NCBI RefSeq assembly: GCF_910592395.1
Contig: NC_088317.1
Span: 9,550,001-9,614,000 of the forward strand
Length of the DNA stretch: 64,000 nucleotides
Direction of reading: 5' to 3'
Source: Lineus longissimus
Lineage: Eukaryota; Nemertea; Pilidiophora; Heteronemertea; Lineidae
A program made the position numbers and the translations under genes. The number at the start of each line of letters is the position of its first letter. Within the stretch, counting starts at the first letter, position 1. Under the pieces are notes generated by a model. It was not told the origin of the DNA. It was given only the letters and a program-made list of their open reading frames with translations, and ran no database searches. Shown here piece after piece: positions 21,872 through 32,276 of the stretch.

Positions 21872-22469
21872 CCCTTTCACTGCCGGTAGCTTCTAATTTT
21901 TAGCTACCTCACCTGCCGGTAGGTTTCTTTGTCGATTTTGAGTATGGATATTTCTCCACCCTGTAGAGAGAAAGCCTCTGGAGATAGAGCAAAACAATGT
22001 ATATAGAAGTTGTTCAGTGTTGCCTACTTTTCGAAATGGGACCATAATTTGCCCTAATTTGCATACCGCCATCTTGAATTTATAATGAGGACGACAATTT
22101 AAAAAAAAAATGTATATTCTGTGTGTCACTATACACACTCTCATTATCGCTAATTTGTTCATCATTTACATCAAAGTCGGGATCTAAATCATCATCATCG
22201 ACGAACTCCTCACCAGAGTCCGAATCGTTCACTATATCCAGCTCATCAAGGACCTCAGACACAGTCAGTTTCTTGGTCATTTTGGCTTCAAATTACTCGA
22301 TAAACTTCCATACATCGAAATATAAAACCATCCGCCATGTTTTGCTGAACCATTTATACTACAGCGCCATCTATCAAACTTTACGCTAACCATGCTCAAT
22401 AACGAAATTTCAATGGTTTTATAGTGTATGGATAATTGTCGCAGAAGTGCGCCTCCGGCAGTGAAAGGG
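21872..22469. mobile_element. P2: piggyBac-type MITE (TTAA)
   Basis: TTAA (21868-21871), then CCCTTTCACTGCCGG; the right end is CCGGCAGTGAAAGGG, then TTAA (22470-22473). This is a perfect 15-bp inverted repeat with the piggyBac target duplication. At 598 bp it is non-autonomous. It keeps the start of a transposase ORF on the minus strand. It is inserted in H1 outside the H1 genes. Confidence 0.9.
22080..22280 (-). pseudogene. N-terminal fragment of a piggyBac-type transposase (P2)
   Basis: From ATG 22280 the frame reads MTKKLTVSEVLDEL, then a long acidic run (NDSDSGEEFVDDDDLDPDF). That is the usual disordered acidic head of piggyBac transposases, before the DDD core. The core is absent, so P2 is an internal deletion product of a coding element. 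The fragment has no catalytic part. Confidence 0.65.
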
Positions 22470-22516
22470 TTAAATCCCACCTTAAGCTAAAGGGATGTCT
22501 TAGAATACGGGCCTAT

Positions 22517-22690
22517 GTCTCGTATGTACATGAAATGGTCTTTGACGAAAAGCGGATCGATTAGGTCATCATCGTAATAGTTCTTGGACAGATAGAGAGG
22601 CTCCAGTTTGCATCACAGGTGCTTTTAGCTGATTCATTCTGTAACTGAAACACAATTATCTTGAGATTGTTGTTATGCTCGATCTTGGGG
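22517..22690 (-). pseudogene. Polinton DNA polymerase B, short N-terminal/exonuclease segment
   Basis: Sequence stranded between H1 (left) and F (right). On the minus strand it reads IPKIEHNNNLKIIVFQLQN and then, after a frameshift, a SKNYYDDDLIDPLFVKDHF-like stretch. These match the region just before the exonuclease domain in Polinton polymerases. On the right, removing F with one copy of its short target duplication keeps the frame with the piece at 27.8 kb. On the left it abuts the H1 target duplication. Confidence 0.65.
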
Positions 22691-22695
22691 ATATT

Positions 22696-23208
22696 TTTAT
22701 GGTGCACTTTTCATCAAAAGTATAAATTTACAAGGTATCATTTCTCATAATGTTTAAGGTGAATATTTGACATATCGAACATGTCAAAACACAAAACTAG
22801 TTAGCTAATTCTGAAAACAATGGTTACTGAGGGTTTAACTCTTTCACTATAAGGTCATTGTTTTATTAATCAAGTATGTTCAGACAAGTTGGAGACGCTT
22901 GATTGGCAAGTGTAATTAGTATAAGTCTTTCAATCAGAAACATGTTTGATTTGTCAAAGTTTGTATTATGTCTCCTTGGTGATTTCGTGTTGTTATAGTT
23001 TTCATGGTAAATCAAGGATTGTATAATGGTCATTCAGGTCTTGGACTCCAGCCTGGGAACACACATATTTGGACTTCCAATCTGTATTTGTAATTGTAAC
23101 TATCAATGTATTAGCTTTCATGAAAGTTTATTGAATTAGAAGAAGTGAACAGAACCTACAGGACTCCAATTTATTTCTACCGCTAGTCTCCTTCCTTTTT
23201 CCCCCATA
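22696..23208 (+). repeat. Left terminal direct repeat of F
   Basis: 513 bp, almost identical to the right copy. It begins TTTATGGTGCAC and ends CCCCCATA. No coding content. Confidence 0.8.
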
Positions 23209-23264
23209 ATATTTGGTGGAGAACCCAAAGGATCCCAGAGAAACAAGAGGAAGACGCCAAGCGA

Positions 23265-24206
23265 GTGACTCAGCTCATCATGACGATATCGACGCTACCT
23301 CAGAGTATCACATCGGTGATAGCCACTCTTGGATTGACCAGTATGCCAAACGAATGGGATATCTCAGCAACTGCAGAAGGAACGTCGCTAACTCTCTTCT
23401 GGAACGCTGATGGAGCTTTAAAACGAACTGCTGCACCTCTAAGGATCAAAGGTTTGAAATCACCTTCAACACTTCGTCGTGATAAAAACCGTATGGAACT
23501 GTATTTACAGAAAATCAAAGGACGAAACGTGAGTGACAATCCAATTAGCATGCCTTCACGGAAGCTGGTTTCATCAATAGCCAAGCCAACTTTTGCAGAG
23601 ACACATGTCGACAATCCAGAGGACTTCTCCCATCAAGAAGATTTTACATCAATTCAAATTAGGACTAGGAGTGGGTCATCACAAACTGATGCAGACTCCG
23701 TGCCTACGAGAGTGTCGGTTGGTGTTCAGTGCAAACCAGAAACAAACACCTATGCGAGTCAGTTTGCTCCAGAGACTCACACCGTGACAGTACAATGCAG
23801 CCAAGAAAAGGTCTCAAAGTCAGTACAGTATGTGTGCAGCAGCACGTCTGTTTCTGTACAAGTTGCCTCTGAGCGCAACTCAGCATCCGTCCAGTGTGAT
23901 ATGGCTAGTCAGTCCGACAATGACAAGGGGAGGGCGGACAGAAAACCCTCAACAGTTTTCGACTCGGGACACGAGCATGTGATGCCAATCCAGAATGTGC
24001 ACGGTGATGAATTACAGAAAGATTCAATGAACAGTTTGGCCAAGAAATTTAATTCATGTGGAAATGAAATTGGTAATAATGATGTGATAAGTGTCTTGAG
24101 TATCTACCAAGGACAACATCCGATGAATATGTTTCCACAATATCCCATTTATAGGATACCGAACAGGGATTTACTTGGTTGCACAGAGTACATCGCTATC
24201 CCTATC
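23265..24206 (+). CDS. ORF of element F, unknown (gag position)
   Basis: Long open frame directly after the left terminal repeat. It starts MTQLIMTISTLPQSITS. An early conserved-looking part (GTSLTLFWNADGALKR, then a KSPSTLRRDKNRMELYL helix) resembles, from memory, a short Arg-rich module seen in other invertebrate element ORFs. The middle is Ser/Thr/Val/Gln-rich with repeated SVQ phrases (VSVGVQC, VTVQC, SVQY, SVQV, SVQC), like an eroded internal repeat. There is no zinc knuckle, protease or RT. The original C-terminus is cut by a LINE at about 24214; the frame reaches a stop at 24251 only by running into it. Function unknown. Confidence 0.45.
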
Positions 24207-24213
24207 CAGTCAC

Positions 24214-26513
24214 TAAATCGACACAGTGACTTTTGCCATGGACATTTGTGAACGGTTGAATAGCCTAAACGGTGAAGAAAATTCTGTGTTGGCCTACAAT
24301 GATGCCATGTCTTCTTTGCTTGACAAGCATGCTCCGGTGACCACTGTACGTATCAAGGGTACCTCTCGTAAGTCATGGTACAATGATGATATACATGCTG
24401 CTCGTAAGACACGGCGTCACCTTGAGCGCCAGTACAAAAAGTCAGGTCTGGAGGTACATCGCCAAATGTTTGCTGAGCAGAGCAAGATAGTGGTGTCATT
24501 GATAAATAGGGCAAAGACTGGCTATCTGCATGAGAGACTTGCAGCATGTAACACTCGTGACATGTTCAAAGAGGTAAATGGGCTCCTTTCCGCTGATCAA
24601 GGGGGGAAACTTCCCGACTCTGATGACAAACAGGAGTTGGCAAATAAGTTTGCTCATTTCTTTCATGAGAAGATCGAGACCATTCGTGCTGGCTTTGTTA
24701 ATGAATGTACTAGCCCGACTGTCCCACCTTTGGAAGATCGTTGTCTGACCAGTTTCAGGCCTGTGTCCTCTGATCAACTGCGAAAGGTGATCAAAGAGAG
24801 TCCTCCCAAATCATGCGGTTTGGACCCTTTGCCTACTTGGCTACTCAGGGATGATGTTGTGCTGGATGCAATTTTGCCACTGTTGGTTCGTTGTGTAAAT
24901 GAATCGATTGGGACCGGTCAGGTACAGGACTGCTTAAAGAATGCCTTTGTGACACCACTGCTAAAGAAGTCAGGTTTGGATTGCAATATCCTCAAAAACT
25001 ATCGCCCTGTGTCCAATCTTCCTTTTCTATCAAAAGTCATTGAAAAGGTGGTGGCGAAGCAGCTCGTGTTGCATATGAAGGTGCATGGCCTGTATGATCC
25101 GTTACAATCTGCTTATAGAGTTGGACACAGCACGGAGACGGCATTACTGCGTATCAAGGCAGACATCGATGTGGCTCTTGACGGGGGCAGGGTGTGATTT
25201 TGATCCTCCTTGATATGTCTGCTGCTTTTGATACTATCAGCCATAAGCTTCTGATCTCACAACTTGAGGACAAGCTTGGTATCAGGGGGACAGCCTTGGA
25301 GTGGTTTAAATCCTACCTCAGCTCGAGAACTCAGTCGGTGCTCGTTCAAGGGCAAAAGTCTGACAAAATGCCTCTCCTCTCTGGGGTGCCACAGGGCTCC
25401 GTGCTTGGCCCTATACTCTTCTCTATATACATCAAACCACTTGCGGCAATCATTGAAAATCATGACATGTGTCGTCATGGCTTCGCGGACGACATACAAT
25501 TATATGATACGTTCGATGTCACACCAGAAGGGCTCCGCCTTGCCATTAAAAAGGCTGAATCATGTGTAGCAGATGTTCGGGAGTGGCTTGGCCCCAATCA
25601 CTTGAAGGGCAATGATGATAAAACTGAATTCCTCATCATTGCGTCGAAGAGAAAGCTGTCAAGACTTGAGCCACTTCCTTCAATCCAGATCGGATCATCC
25701 TCTGTTACTCCCTCATCTCAGGTTCGAAATCTTGGTGCTGTTTTTGATGCAAACATGTCTATGTCACAACAGGTGTCCCAAGTGGTGAGGGGGGTTTACT
25801 ATCAGATCCATAGAATAGCAAAGATCAGACGATACCTGGACAATACCACCTGTGCCAGAGTAATAAATGCGCTAATAACATCTCGCCTGGATTTCCAAAA
25901 CGGTCTTTTGCTCGGATTACCGGGCTGTGAAATCCAGCGCCTTCAAAAAGCACAAAATGCTAGTGCTCGCCTCTTAACCAGGTCCAAAAAGAGAGAGCAC
26001 ATAACCCCTATTTTAAAATCTCTTCATTGGTTGCCGGTGACATCACGTATCGACTACAAAGTTCTTCTCACAACCCACAAGGTCATCCATCATGAGGAGA
26101 GCCCACAGTATATGAAGGAACTTCTCAGTCTCCGTGCGCCCGGCCGCAGACTTCGGTCCTCGGATGACCCTTGGCTCCTTGCCATCCCACGTTCAAATGG
26201 GGTCTTCGGGGATCGATCTCTGTGTGTCCGGGCCGCGGGGCTGTGGAACGCCCTTCCAAGCTGGTTACGTGATGTCACTGTGCTAAACACTTTTAAGAGT
26301 AAACTCAAAACTCATCTTTTTATCCTAACATATTCAGAGTAGGCCATACATGTTTTAAATATTGATATTTTCCGGATGTTTTTAAACTGTTTTTTATCCT
26401 CATGAAATCACCACTTTTAATGTACTCATTTAATATTATGTACAGTGCTTAGAAAATGTATGCACCATTATTTTAGCACTTTAAATCAAATAAATTATTA
26501 TTATTATTATTAT
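24214..26513 (+). mobile_element. 5'-truncated CR1/L2-type LINE inside F
   Basis: Holds the C-terminal part of ORF2 and a 3' tail ending in an (ATT)n microsatellite, typical of CR1/L2-group LINEs, which often lack target duplications. The endonuclease and 5' end are missing. It splits the F ORF from its probable continuation at 26543. Confidence 0.85.
24226..26342 (+). pseudogene. LINE ORF2: linker, reverse transcriptase and C-terminal domain
   Basis: Before the break: a linker with SWYNDDIHAARKTRRHLERQY, an NYRPVSNLPFLSKVIEKVV block and the RT start block (LQSAYRVGHSTETALLRI). After a two-base slip (GTGTG) near 25196: ILLDMSAAFDTISHKLL, SGVPQGSVLGPILFSIYI, the catalytic FADD (HGFADDIQLYD), then a C-terminal HWLPVTSRIDYKVLL and LWNALPSWLRD block. 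The slip is the only disabling change I see, so the copy is fairly young, in line with young F. It makes target-primed DNA copies of LINE RNA. Confidence 0.88.
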
Positions 26514-26542
26514 TAAATGGATGTGAGAGTAAAACTATTTTC

Positions 26543-26800
26543 TTGCCAAATCGATGCACAATAGCGGACTGCATCAGAGAGTATTCAGAGTTTGATACGT
26601 CTCTAAATGAACAGGATGTTTTTGTATATTTTGATCACCCAAGACTAAAGCGAACATTCACATTAGGAAGCAACGCCCCACTCCGTCGATTGCCAAGCAC
26701 AGGAACACAAATGATTGGACCTAAAGGTGGCCTTTGTAATCAAGTTAGCATCACCATGGACTTCAGTAAGGCAAATGCAATGTTAAATTTAAGATACTGA
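26543..26800 (+). CDS. C-terminal part of the F ORF (after the LINE)
   Basis: Open frame after the LINE tail: about 85 codons starting MPNRCTIADCIREYSEF, with a basic block LKRTFTLGSNAPLRRLPST and stop. It is probably the continuation of the F ORF before LINE insertion, since it ends shortly before purine-rich tracts (ACAACAGGAGT, twice: near 26869 and 27279) and the right terminal repeat. No family recognised. Confidence 0.35.
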   Translation: MPNRCTIADCIREYSEFDTSLNEQDVFVYFDHPRLKRTFTLGSNAPLRRLPSTGTQMIGPKGGLCNQVSITMDFSKANAMLNLRY

Positions 26801-27290
26801 ACAAAAACAAAAAGAGTAGGGTTTCAGATGTGTGGACAACTGGAATTTGCAGGAGCAAATCTCTTAAAACAACAGGAGTATTTTATGGGGTAAATTTTGT
26901 TATCACATGACACTGAATATAAACTGAATTTTAGAACAATGAAATGATTTGATCTGCGTTTGACATTTATACTGGACTTCTGGCCACATTCTGAAGACGC
27001 AACTATTTTCATCTGCCTCGAAAAAGATGTTATGAATTATAAAATTGACTTTCATTTTGATGAGTTTATGTGCACAATATAGCTATTTTGACTATGGAAT
27101 AGTGTGAAGAATTATGTTCACTTATTGAATTTCATGTTACTTCATTTTGCAATTTCATGTATACTTTTATATGGTTTCGTCTTTAGTGACTTCATTTTGT
27201 AATTTCATCTATACTGCTATTTAATCTTGTCTTTTGTAGACAGCATATAATTCGCAGGAGCGAATTTGATTTTTAAAACAACAGGAGTCT

Positions 27291-27803
27291 TTTATGGTGC
27301 ACTTTTCATCAAAAGTATAAATTTACAAGGTATCATTTCTCATAATGTTTAAGGTGAATATTTGACATATCGAACATGTCAAAACACAAAACTAGTTAGC
27401 TAATTCTGAAAACAATGGTTACTGAGGGTTTAACTCTTTCACTATAAGGTCATTGTTTTATTAATCTAGTATGTTCAGACAAGTTGGAGACGCTTGATTG
27501 GCAAGTGTAATTAGTATAAGTCTTTCAATCAGAAACATGTTTGATTTGTCAAAGTTTGTATTATGTCTCCTTGGTGATTTCGTGTTGTTATAGTTTTCAT
27601 GGTAAATCAAGGATTGTATAATGGTCATTCAGGTCTTGGACTCCAGCCTGGGAACACACATATTTGGACTTCCAATCTGTATTTGTAATTGTAACTATCA
27701 ATGTATTAGCTTTCATGAAAGTTTATTGAATTAGAAGAAGTGAACAGAACCTACAGGACTCCAATTTATTTCTACCGCTAGTCTCCTTCCTTTTTCCCCC
27801 ATA
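27291..27803 (+). repeat. Right terminal direct repeat of F
   Basis: 513 bp, one difference from the left copy by my reading. It is preceded by a purine-rich AACAACAGGAGT that could act as a polypurine tract. Confidence 0.8.
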
Positions 27804-27808
27804 ATATT

Positions 27809-28690
27809 ATCCTTCTGGACACAAACAGGAAAGGAGTTAATTTTGATACTACCATTATTTAGTTTGGCTAGAGTTTCAGTTGTGATTTTATCAGTTGTGA
27901 ACTTGTCAGTTGTGATTTGGTCATTTGTGATTTGGTCATACTTAGCAGCCAGTAGACTCCAGAAAAAAACGTTGTTACCATTTGATTACACATTGATTAC
28001 AGCTTTTGTTTTGAATGGTAGTTTAGTAAAATGACCACCCTTACACCTCTTGTATGAACAAATGGTCATGTGACATGACTCTATTACGTTCAGTGACAGG
28101 CCCGATCCTTGAAAGAATCTCTCCTCAATCTGTGCCTTAGTGTAGTTTAACTGGGTGGTTATTACAAAAACAGCTTGGTTTCTTGAAATAATGCTTTCCA
28201 TTCGAGACTGAATTGGATGTACAACGCTTTCACCATTTCTATTGAACTGAGCGAACATTGATATACTTATTTTGTGGTGGTAGTCATTGAGTTGAAATGA
28301 CACTTCTTCTAACTTATGTTTGTATTCAAACACTTGTTGTTTCGCTTCTCTGTCATTTTCAATTTTCAAACGAATCATGTCAACGGGTTTTGCCGAACTT
28401 CTATAAAATGTTTACACAACTCACTTTTTTTATGTCGTCAAGCTCTTCAGTCTCAAAAGCAAGTTTCTTGTCTGTACGTTTAGGGACCAGCAGCTGCGTT
28501 TTTCGAGCAAGCACTCCTTGAGTTAAAGATGGTGTTTGCACTCCTTGAGTTAAAGTTTGTGGTGATGTGGGTGGTAGAGTAACAGGGACATAATCCGGGT
28601 TTAATCTGGTATGATGTCCATATTATTGTATGATATGTATTTCTCACATGTAGGGCAAATAATCTTTTTATTCTTATCAATCATTCTATT
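27809..28690 (-). pseudogene. Polinton DNA polymerase B, N-terminal part
   Basis: Minus strand. A small zinc-type head (MIDKNKKIICPTCEKYIS) is followed, in another frame, by a Pro/Thr/Gln-rich linker with a doubled SLTQGV/TLTQGV phrase. The frame 28378-27986 comes next (ENDREAKQQVFEYKHKLEEV, RFFQGSGLSLNVI, GGHFTKLPFKTKAVINV). Then, past one stop, NGNNVFFWSLLAA. The Gly-Ser-Gly block and the AVINV to FWSLLAA stretch are typical of the N-terminal domain of Polinton polymerases. It is cut on its C-terminal side by F. Confidence 0.65.
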
Positions 28691-28962
28691 TAATTTAAAA
28701 AGATTAATTAAATTTCATTAATCATAGTATGAGCTTCCAAAGCTACTGTATCTAGTTGCACTATCAGTCATTTGGCTACGTTCAAGTATTCCAGGCTCCA
28801 CATGACACAGATGGAATTACCTATTCTCATTGATGAGGTCATCACCATATGTTGGAACATAGTCAAACGATGATTGTTCAAATAGCAAGCCTAAGGTGTT
28901 AAACAGCTTGGAATCCCCATTTTCACTCTGAATTAGTTTCACTTTTAAGGCCTTGTCAATCG

Positions 28963-29262
28963 TTGCTAACCAGACCCTCCAGCCCTAGCAACAGCAGGAG
29001 CAGCGTTTCAGCGGTAACTAAGCTGAGACTCCATCTTGCCACACCATATGTCCCTAACGACGATAGGAACTGCATTCCGGCGGTAATTAACCACCATCAT
29101 ACTTCATCATGCCTTAGCAACCAACGAAGAGAGAATCCCTTTAAACTCAAATGCATATATGCCGTTGGTCGGCTTCAAACCTAAGCCAGCAGATCCAGCT
29201 GGTGTTTAGAAATCCAATGCATTTACCACTCAGCTATGACTGCTATAATGCTGGCGATCGAT
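28963..29262 (-). repeat. tRNA-derived SINE
   Basis: On the minus strand the head is tRNA-like: box A TAGCTGAGTGGTAAATGC and box B GGTTTGAAGCC about 45 bases downstream, a Ser/Leu-type layout. It is followed by a body with two diverged tandem copies of about 70 bp, each containing TTA-TTACCGC-G and ending GTTAGGG or GCTAGGG. These are the internal promoter and body of an RNA polymerase III retroposon. The limits are approximate, and I see no clear tail. Confidence 0.6.
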
Positions 29263-30458
29263 ACTGAATGTGCTGGACATTCGTTGCTGGATGACGATTC
29301 AATACGTCACATTTGTACATTGTGTGTAGCGTGAGGTGATGAGGTATCATTGGAAAGATCGTGTTGAGGACTTTCACTTGTACTACAATGGGTAAACCCA
29401 TTCGTCTCTATTTTGCAGTAATATGGAAAGGCTTTGGGATGGTTTTAGGGTTTATCACTTAGCCATTCTTAGTGGTTTTGCACCAAATATTGCTGATATA
29501 TTATGTCATAGGATTCCTACCAGCGCCTTTCAATATTACTGGTGGCCAGTTACTAGTACTAGTGTTGCCTCGAAACGCAAAATTCAAAAACGGCCGGCAA
29601 CGTGCAAACTTGTAAATCATCCTCAACTGTCAACTTTTCTTCAATAATGTCTTATCAAAAAGTGCATTTTCCATGTTTTCAGGCCACACAACAACGTGTG
29701 CGCCTAAATAAGGGGAGGATCAAAATGGCAAATAAAACTGTTCTTTTGTGTTTGACCATCCAAGAGAATTTCCACGAGGTCAAAAATGTTAAATATGCTC
29801 CTAGACACATTTTTAAACACTAACCAAAGACATCAAATGAGTGGGTTTTTTTTTTCTTCAAAAACTAATGTTTGGTGGCCTGATTTTCCATCAATAGGTG
29901 AACATGCTCTTTATGAGGCCAAACAAGGCAGTGCGTCCTTGGCAACGAAGTATTGGGCCTGATTCCCTACATTCTCTTGCATGCTGCCAGCTGTCAGGTT
30001 TCTGATCTGTCTCCATGGTGACAATGTAAACTGAGATGACAGGTAGATCACGAGATGTGATCGCGTCATGTTGAGCTGTATGGAGGTCCAGGTGGGAGAT
30101 TGGTAACTTCAACCTGATTGCTTGTAAGGAGAAAGTCATTATCAACAATATTTCTGAGGGCACATTCAATGTCAATTCTGACCAACAGAAAAAATCCCAG
30201 CTCCATAACTGAGGTCCAGGTAGGACAAAGGTTTGGAATTTGATTGCCTGAGATGACTTTTTGACGAGACCAAATTTTCTCCAGCTATTCCCCATAACCA
30301 CTGTGTAACGGTGTTTTGTACAAAAATAAACCACGAGTTTTTATTAACTAAAGCAAAATCAAAGAGAGCAAACAACGTTTTGAGGCGCATAGTTTTGACT
30401 GCATAAAATTTGAATGTTTTGTATGTTGTGTGGTTTAGTAATAAAGGCCATGCACATA
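29263..30458. other. Non-coding stretch
   Basis: No supported gene. A phrase of about 40 bp (GAGGTCCAGGT...GATTGC) is repeated directly near 30084 and 30211. Probably old repeat DNA. Confidence 0.4.
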
Positions 30459-30463
30459 CAAAC

Positions 30464-30627
30464 TGTCTCATAATCAGCTTGTTCAGGCTAGCCCGGAATC
30501 GGGCATGGAAACAACTACAACAACGTTCAAGGCTTCTAAGATAGCTTCCTGTATTTCATGATTTGATATCAAATTGATGCTGCATAAATCCGCTATTTTA
30601 TAGAATATATTACCCCATCCTGAAACA
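30464..30627 (+). repeat. Gypsy A left LTR
   Basis: 164 bp, TG...CA ends, followed by the primer-binding region. Confidence 0.92.
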
Positions 30628-30690
30628 TGGTGGCAGTGTGACTTTAAAAAGAGACTCAAAGAACCCAAAGGAGAATACATTTTTGCAGAC

Positions 30691-31276
30691 ATGGCAAAAA
30701 TAAGCCCACCAGAGCCTTTCAAGTTTGACGAACCGGGTCAGTGGCTAGAGTGGAAAAGAAGGTTTCAGGTATAGACTGGCCTCAGAACTTACAAAAAAAG
30801 ATGGGGAAGTACAGGTAGCAACCCTTATCTACAGTATGGGGAAAGAAGCCGACCACATCTTTGAAAGTTTTGGCCTATCAGAAGCGGACCAGAAAAAGTA
30901 TGACATGGTCCTGGAGAGATTTGATTCACAATTTGTTCCTAAAAGTCTAAAAAGAAACATCATACATGACCGTGCATTATTCAACCAACGTGTTCAAAAG
31001 TCCAATGAGACAGTAGAGTCATTCATACGGGCGCTGCACGAGCTTGGAGAGTATTGTAATTATGGTGTGCAGAAAGATGCTCTCACACGTGATCAGCTGG
31101 TAATTGGCATTAAAGATCGTGAAGTCACCAAGGAACTCCAACTCAAGGCTGATCTGAAGTTGGAGGATGCCGTCACAACTGCTCGTCAAGCTGAAATGGT
31201 CAATAATCAGATGAGTGAATTCACGATTGGTTCCAAAACAAATGAAAATGAGGTGAAGAGTCGAGGCAACTCATGA
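30691..31276 (+). pseudogene. Gypsy A gag
   Basis: Structural protein that packages element RNA. It starts MAKISPPEPFKFDEPGQW, whose Trp-Leu-Glu-Trp-Lys-Arg-Arg-Phe pattern is typical of Gypsy gag. A frameshift follows near 30768, then the capsid-like region (DQKKYDMVLERFDSQFVP, FNQRVQKSNETVESFI, LTRDQLVIGIKD). The main frame stops at 31276, before the nucleocapsid. The next few hundred bases contain a Gly/Arg-rich stretch in shifted frames. At least two frame breaks, so inactive. Confidence 0.85.
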
Positions 31277-31464
31277 GGGGGAAAACCGGGACCCCAAGGA
31301 TTCCGTGGAGGTCGTCGTCATGTGCGTGGTTGTGGCGGTAGGCCCAGACATAATTCGGGCTCTGATCGCTATCAGAGTACTTACGATCCCACCAAACGTG
31401 TGGTCAGTGTGGAAAGCCGTGTCATTAATATGGCGAAGGGTGCCCAGCGCGTGATTCAACCTGC

Positions 31465-31875
31465 AACCGGTGTCACAAAAAGGGACACTTTCAGTACTGT
31501 TGTAGATCAAAAATGGTCAAAGAAGTTGTCGTGTATGATCAGGATGAAGAACCAGACGAATTCTTTATCGTTAGTGTAAACACAGGAACTCAGGATGAAA
31601 ATCCTATCAATGAGTGTACTGTCAAACTTAAAGTCCATAGCAAGGACACTCTTTTCAAAATTGATACTGGTGCAGATGTGTCGATTATATCCGAGCAGGA
31701 CTATGAAACGCTAAAACCAATGCCAAAACTCGAAAAACCGAAAGTCGTTCTAGAGAGTCCTGGCGGTAAACTCAAAACTATTGGTACTTTTCTTGCACCC
31801 ATAACTCATCGCAACGCCAGGTATAAATTCCAGGTGTACGCAGTCGACGGAAATTCTGGTAACTGTTTGGTGAGC
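31465..31875 (+). pseudogene. Gypsy A zinc knuckle and protease (N-terminal part)
   Basis: A CX2CX4HX4C knuckle (CNRCHKKGHFQYCC) is followed by an acidic linker and a retroviral-type aspartic protease. The catalytic triad sits in FKIDTGADVSII, a mid-domain strand in VVLESPGGKLKTIGTF, and the flap-side strand in KFQVYAVDG. The frame runs into insertion C just after GNCLVSR. The remaining codons resume at 46990, in frame when the 4-bp duplication AGAA is counted once. Confidence 0.85.
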
Positions 31876-32276
31876 AGAATGTGACGGACGGTAAAATAAG
31901 GGGGGACCTTTTCAATTTTCAGGAATACCTTTATTGTGGGACATGCTGTAGTACAGATGGCGGGTTGTGAGGGAGTCGCGCGTTTGTTAGGGACGCCTCC
32001 GGCGAGTCTGGGAAAGCATCGCGTTTCTTCGTCCGCCATATTGCGTTTCCAATAATAGACAGTCCGGGGAAATTCGCCTCCTTAATTCACTATTTTCTCC
32101 CCTATAATTTCAGGTAAGCATAAAGCCCTGCTCCATAACGATGCATGAATGCATGTAGTATGCACTGGTACATATCTTTTTTGTGGTAAACCTGACTTGT
32201 AGCGAGAAAGTGAACTTTAAAACCTGGCAGATCTGAAAGCATGCATTCGAATTTCGCGCACTGTTGACTTGTGCGG

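Larger units (their letters stand above)
19408..22513. mobile_element. H1: PIF/Harbinger DNA transposon
   Basis: Terminal inverted repeats: the left end reads GGCCTGTATTCTAAGA and the right end, read inverted, GGCCCGTATTCTAAGA. Both are flanked by the 3-bp duplication TAT (19405-19407 and 22514-22516). It encodes the two expected Harbinger proteins in convergent orientation: a Myb/SANT-like protein on plus and a HARBI1-like nuclease on minus. A 598-bp piggyBac-type element has inserted in it. H1 interrupts the exonuclease region of the Polinton polymerase. The nuclease is deleted internally, so this copy cannot move by itself. Confidence 0.88.
22696..27803 (+). mobile_element. F: element with 513-bp direct terminal repeats (LTR-like), recent insertion
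   Basis: The direct repeats 22696-23208 and 27291-27803 have the same length and differ by one base by my reading (CAAGTATG versus CTAGTATG). A 4-5-bp target duplication (ATATT on plus) flanks the element, and its removal leaves the Polinton frame open. The repeats begin TTTATGG and end CCATA, not TG...CA. TGGTGGAGAACCCAAAGG after the left repeat is a possible primer-binding region. There is no pol gene, only an unusual gag-position ORF split by a LINE. Likely a non-autonomous LTR element, with an unusual terminal structure. Confidence 0.7.

Noticed and set aside
24353-25569. Minus-strand and shifted ORFs inside the LINE
   Set aside because: Shadows of the LINE ORF2 reading frame.
29180-29262. 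Free tRNA gene
   Set aside because: Boxes A and B are present, but the arms do not pair well, box B is GGTTTGAAGCC rather than a canonical sequence, and the tRNA-like part is fused to a repeat body, so it is a SINE head.
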